Shown here piece after piece: positions 61,901-64,000 of a stretch of DNA of 64,000 nt. The DNA comes from UBA2991 sp965262975. GTDB taxonomy: Bacteria; Chloroflexota; Dehalococcoidia; Tepidiformales; Tepidiformaceae. A program made the position numbers and the translations under genes. A model generated the notes under the pieces. It was not told where the DNA came from. It ran no database searches and saw nothing but the letters and a program-made list of their open reading frames with translations. The first letter of the stretch is position 1; every line of letters begins with the position of its first letter. The stretch covers positions 3,286,001-3,350,000 of the forward strand of contig OZ253575.1 of NCBI GenBank assembly GCA_965262975.1, written 5' to 3'.

Positions 61901-62503
61901 GTCGTGGTCGCCGCTGGGAAGCTGCTGCTCTTCGACACCTTCTTCATCGGCATCCCCGAGGGCTCGCACCTGGTCGTCCTGAACTCCTACGTCCTCACGT
62001 TCGCCTTCGTCATGGCCGGCATCGTGACCGCCGCCTACGTGGAGAGGATCTCGGGGGTCTACTCCCAGATGCTCGGCCGGCCAGTCACGACGAGTCTGGT
62101 GGTTGCAGCCAATGCGGTCGTCTTGTGGGTGCTCACGGCGGAGGTGGTGCGCTTCTTCGGCCACCGTGAGCTCATGCAGGGCGGCGACTACGACGCTGCC
62201 ATGCACCTCACGCTGACGGTCATGTGGGCCACCCACGCTGCGCTTGCGATCTCCGCAGGCATCTTCCGTGGGTCGCGAACACTCCGCGTCATGGGGATCG
62301 TCATGCTGGCGGTGCCGGTGGCGAAACTGTTCGTGTTCGACGTGTTCTTGCTGGAACGCGGATACCGCGTGGGGGCCTTCGCCATTCTGGGAGTGATGCT
62401 GCTGGCCATGGGCCTGGCCTACCAGCGCTACAGCGCGACGGTGAAGGGACTCTTCCGGGGCGACGGCGGTTCGGGCGGGGAGCAATCTCCAGGGGCTTCC
62501 TGA
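58901..62503 (+). CDS. DUF2339-family multi-pass membrane protein with zinc-ribbon head
   Basis: 1,200 residues from a GTG at 58901, preceded by GGAGGTGG. Earlier in-frame GTG or TTG codons at 58889 and 58883 also exist but lie within the ribosome binding site. Residues 1-30 form a CxxC/CxxC zinc ribbon, followed by a short coiled coil, then about 180 residues rich in Pro/Glu with VEP tandem repeats. After that about 25 or more transmembrane helices follow. Four units from about residue 665 onward share WVLTAEVVRFFGHRE...GIPEGSHLVVLN; the last three repeats are 135 residues each. DUF2339 members are large membrane proteins of unknown function. Divergent from valS. Confidence 0.85.
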   Translation: MSPARTCADCGRETPDYPPFCVHCGAALDDAAPPPPGAASPEGPADVAELASQVSDLSARLAQLEALIVDLLVPPPLAPGESWRPPRLPPRRSASQATPVEPVEPVEPVEPVEPAPPPAAPREPEPAEATPREPVAPSLPPPPAPREPEPAEATPREPVAPSVPPPAAPREQTSIAAPGEPVEPLVSPPPMGEPAPAPREPEGVAAIAADVEPAHPLPPPRRPVPPSRPPFDWERLVGRNWFAIIGAVALAIAAGFFLKLAFDNQWIGPTERVLLGVALGLAMIAAGEYTARRAPPWSRAVVGGGIAVLYLSIYASFGFFDLIPIVPALVFLGLAVALGGALAIRHNSRVVAFLALFGAFLTPALLGDELGDRLYIGLGYLLVVDAGIVAVASVRGWRWYTLIGMVASYVLFAVWLDHIPPDETIAAQLGLSGVFLIFLGAATLYNILWRRKPNQFDMTLIMVNGFAFFGLTFAVMWDQYEPWFGLIALLLAAVHGLVALAAKLRTGVSTVVSLQLGGAALVFLTVAAPLQFTGEWTSVAWAAEGAVVVGLGVITGNWLSRVSGLLVLTCAVVRILALDTGSVDAAEFVPVLNGRFLAFAFGIGGLYAAAWLYGFRGGPAPPEYKPPATALYAVASLYRELVKLFVAFETRASRVLVTTANLLTLWIFSAEAISYFDRQTLEAVSSDAATRASNSLLSTLTSVWAGYGAILIAVARWRGGGFLAASGLAVVAVAALKLLLGDTPAIGIPEGSHTIVLNFYVLSFVFVMAGIVTAADVEKSARIFSARLGWPGMTGLGVAAAVIIGWVLTAEVVRFFGHRELVEGGSYQVPMHLTLTSAWAVYGALLMAVARWRHAGRFAVAGLSVVAVAGGKLLLFDTFFVGIPEGSHLVVLNYYVLTFAFVMAGIATAAYVEKSSKAFSARFGRLFMTGLAIAAAVAIGWVLTAEVVRFFGHREWAEGGSYQTPMHLTLTSAWAVYGALLMAVARWRRARFLALGGLAVVVVAAGKLLLFDTFFIGIPEGSHLVVLNSYVLTFAFVMAGIVTAAYVERISGVYSQMLGRPVTTSLVVAANAVVLWVLTAEVVRFFGHRELMQGGDYDAAMHLTLTVMWATHAALAISAGIFRGSRTLRVMGIVMLAVPVAKLFVFDVFLLERGYRVGAFAILGVMLLAMGLAYQRYSATVKGLFRGDGGSGGEQSPGAS
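59195..59239 (+). repeat. 9-bp tandem repeat (CCGGTCGAG x5)
   Basis: Five exact copies of CCGGTCGAG coding the repeating residues VEP in the linker of the DUF2339 protein. Copy number may vary between strains. Confidence 0.85.
59261..59404 (+). repeat. 72-bp tandem duplication in the DUF2339 linker
   Basis: CCGCGCGAAC starts at 59261 and again at 59333 with nearly identical sequence after it, coding two copies of PREPEPAEATPREPVAPS. Confidence 0.8.
60896..62503 (+). repeat. Tandem membrane repeats of 135 residues in DUF2339 protein
   Basis: Trp codons of the conserved block (WVLTAEVVRFF) are at 61316, 61721 and 62126, 405 bp apart, and a diverged copy (WIFSAEAISYF) is 420 bp upstream at 60896. 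DNA between repeats 2 and 3 is close to identical over stretches, so the module was copied recently. Confidence 0.8.
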
Positions 62504-62531
62504 GCTGCGTGACGCGCGTCGAGCCCAACCC

Positions 62532-63695
62532 CTAGAGCGACCCCAGCCGCCGCGCCGCCTCCGCCAGCGTTTCGTCCGACTTCGAGAAGGTGAAGCGCAC
62601 GAAGCGTGACCCCGCCTCCGCATCGTCATAAAAGCTCGAGCCGGGCACCGGGGCCACGCCCGCCCGCTCGATCAGGTTGAGCGCGAAGGCCGTGTCGTCC
62701 CCATCGAAGCGGAGGTCGCCGAAGTCCGCCATCACGTAGTAGGCGCCCTCCGGCTTGTGGCAGATGAATCCCGCCTCCCGCAGCGCGATCACGAGCCGAT
62801 CGCGCTTCCCCTGGTACATCGCCCGTAGCTCCGGGTAGTACGACTCGCCCTGCTCCAGCGCGACCGCTGCCGCCTGCTGCAACGGCGCCGGCGCCCCCAC
62901 CGTCAGGAAGTCGTGCACCTTGCGCACCACCTCGCTCAGGTGCGGCGGCGCGACCACGTACCCCAGCCGCCAGCCCGTGATGCTGAACGTCTTCGAGAGC
63001 CCGCTGATGGTCACCGTGCGCTCGTACATCCCCGGGAGCGTCGCCATCGGCAGGTGCTCGTGCTCGTCGAAGAGGATGTGCTCGTAGATTTCGTCCGTGA
63101 AGCAGAGGCAGTCGAACTCCTGGCAGAGCGCCGCGATCTGCGCCAGTTCCCCGCGGTCGAACACCTTGCCGCTCGGGTTGTTGGGCGAATTGACGATGAT
63201 CGCCTTCGTCCGTGGCCCGAACGCCGCCCGCAGCTCGTCCGGGTCGAACACGAAGTCGAGCCCTCGTAGCGTCACGAACTTGAGCGTCGCCCCGCTCATG
63301 GCCGCATCGGGCACGTAGTTCTCGTAGAACGGCTCGAAGACGATGACCTCGTCGCCCGGCTCCACGAAGGCGAGCATCGCCGCCATCATCGCCTCGGTCG
63401 CCCCGCACGTGACCGTCACCTCGCGCTCGGGGTCGATGTCGAGCCCGTAGTGGCGCTCCACCTTCGCCGCGATGGCCGCGCGCAGGCGCGGGTCGCCCCA
63501 GGTGATCGCGTACTGGTTCACATCCGCTTCGATGGCCTCAATGGCCGCGCGCTTCACGAACGCCGGGGCGGGGAAGTCGGGGAAGCCTTGCGCCAGGTTG
63601 ATGGCGTCGTGCTCGAACGCCAGCCGCGTCATCTCGCGGATGACCGACTCCGAGAACACCGCCGTTCGCGAGGCGACCAGGGGGCGCTGGGACAT
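62532..63695 (-). CDS. PLP-dependent class I/II aminotransferase
   Basis: 387 residues from the ATG at 63695. The fold type I pattern is complete: INLAQGFPDFPAP, TCGATEAMMAAMLAF, IIVNSPNNPSGKVF, DEIYEHILFD and the PLP lysine in SGLSKTFSITGWRLGY; the Arg for the substrate carboxylate lies in RFVRFTFSK. It resembles kynurenine/glutamine and methionine-type aminotransferases. Substrate not certain. It is followed by the convergent end of DUF2339 at 29 bp. Confidence 0.9.
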   Translation of the reverse strand: MSQRPLVASRTAVFSESVIREMTRLAFEHDAINLAQGFPDFPAPAFVKRAAIEAIEADVNQYAITWGDPRLRAAIAAKVERHYGLDIDPEREVTVTCGATEAMMAAMLAFVEPGDEVIVFEPFYENYVPDAAMSGATLKFVTLRGLDFVFDPDELRAAFGPRTKAIIVNSPNNPSGKVFDRGELAQIAALCQEFDCLCFTDEIYEHILFDEHEHLPMATLPGMYERTVTISGLSKTFSITGWRLGYVVAPPHLSEVVRKVHDFLTVGAPAPLQQAAAVALEQGESYYPELRAMYQGKRDRLVIALREAGFICHKPEGAYYVMADFGDLRFDGDDTAFALNLIERAGVAPVPGSSFYDDAEAGSRFVRFTFSKSDETLAEAARRLGSL

Positions 63696-63807
63696 GCCCG
63701 CGATTCTACGGACGGCCCGCGAATGCGCTCCTTGCCAGTGCTGTAGGCATGCCACCGCACTCCTTTACAGATGAACTTTGGTCGCAGCGGCGCTCCTTGA
63801 CCTGTTG

Positions 63808-63822
63808 TTCGCTATTAGCGAA
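63808..63822. promoter_or_regulatory. Palindrome upstream of the edge toxin gene
   Basis: TTCGCTA, T, TAGCGAA form a perfect 7-bp inverted repeat 17 nt before the toxin start. A TTGACC at 63797-63802 could be the -35 of the promoter. This arrangement fits toxin-first TA operons that repress themselves. Confidence 0.5.
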
Positions 63823-63839
63823 GATGAGGCAAGGCGTGG

Positions 63840-64000
63840 ATGAACATCGAGTGGGCGACGCGGGCGATCCGGGACATGCGCCGTCTCTCGGAGCGGGATC
63901 GCCAGCGGATCGTCGCCAAGATCGAACAGTACGCCAGCGACCCGGCGTCACTTGCCAGGCAGGTGGCGCCTTTGACCGGGAGCGACTACCGCCGGCTGAG
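63840..64000 (+). CDS. RelE/ParE-type toxin, 5' part (runs off the right edge)
   Basis: 53 codons are visible from the ATG at 63840, preceded by GAGGCAAGGCG. The translated start, MNIEWATRAIRDMRRLSERD and RQRIVAKIEQYASDP, and the end VAPLTGSDYRRLR match the RelE/ParE fold, in which this Leu-x-Gly-x-x-Tyr-Arg-Leu-Arg region leads to the active-site residues. Such toxins cut mRNA on the ribosome or poison gyrase. The rest of the toxin and any antitoxin lie beyond the window; an antitoxin is not visible upstream, so it is probably a toxin-first pair. Confidence 0.72.
   Translation, partial: MNIEWATRAIRDMRRLSERDRQRIVAKIEQYASDPASLARQVAPLTGSDYRRL

Overview
The window is about 64 kb of a very GC-rich bacterial chromosome with almost no spare DNA. 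Genes are often coupled through ATGA start/stop overlaps, and five convergent pairs share a single CTAG as both stop codons. No marker such as rRNA is present, so taxonomy is an inference. The mix of a GatB-YvcK-SecG-Fmt-RlmN-QueA-MutY housekeeping stretch with LLM flavin oxidoreductases, an epoxide hydrolase, a Rieske oxygenase, CoA-transferases, SDRs and Tat-lipoprotein family 5 peptide-binding proteins fits a Chloroflexota bacterium of the Dehalococcoidia/SAR202 type. A high-GC actinobacterial relative cannot be excluded.

Layout. 1-5.4 kb: end of a Gfo/Idh/MocA oxidoreductase, an SH3 lipoprotein, an ABC-F ATPase and an epoxide hydrolase. 5.4-6.9 kb: two toxin-antitoxin-like pairs in tandem (AbrB/PIN and MNT/HEPN), the first preceded by a perfect palindromic operator. 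6.9-10.5 kb: a DUF1800-DUF1501-NHL operon without export signals that runs into MNT/HEPN. 10.5-13.7 kb: CoA-transferase A/B diverging from two tandem SDRs. 14.7-17.6 kb: tRNA-Gln(CUG), a gene-poor patch with three copies of a 17-bp motif, and a collagen-like, multi-Cache lipoprotein gene broken by one missing base. 17.6-21.3 kb: a membrane HExxH protein, an RDD protein, a membrane protein and endonuclease III.

21.3-25.4 kb is the most unusual part. selD (selenophosphate synthetase) has an in-frame UGA exactly at the catalytic Cys/Sec position, followed by a SECIS-like hairpin, so it appears to be a selenoprotein. Between selD and gatB lies a Fic-family AMP-transferase gene with four 19-bp palindromes at exact 41-bp spacing upstream of it. 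The unit is bracketed by a 38-bp direct repeat (35/38 identical) of the selD 3' end, as expected for a small element inserted at the end of selD.

25.4-35.8 kb is a housekeeping run (YvcK, SecG, an anchored SBP, SAM hydroxide adenosyltransferase, Fmt, RlmN, QueA, MutY) followed by an amidohydrolase. 35.9-45.0 kb holds an EthD-like protein, an LLM oxidoreductase and a peptide-type ABC uptake locus with duplicated binding proteins and duplicated DppC-type permeases but no ATPase. It is punctuated by strong hairpins of a common GCCGCC type. 45-64 kb has an MscS channel, a NYN-domain protein, VOC and MBL enzymes, a Rieske oxygenase/ThDP enzyme/MFS catabolic unit, a NadD-like protein, an EamA transporter, DinB and HAD proteins, ValRS, a 1,200-residue DUF2339 membrane protein with 135-residue tandem repeats, a PLP aminotransferase, and at the edge the start of a RelE/ParE-type toxin preceded by a palindrome.
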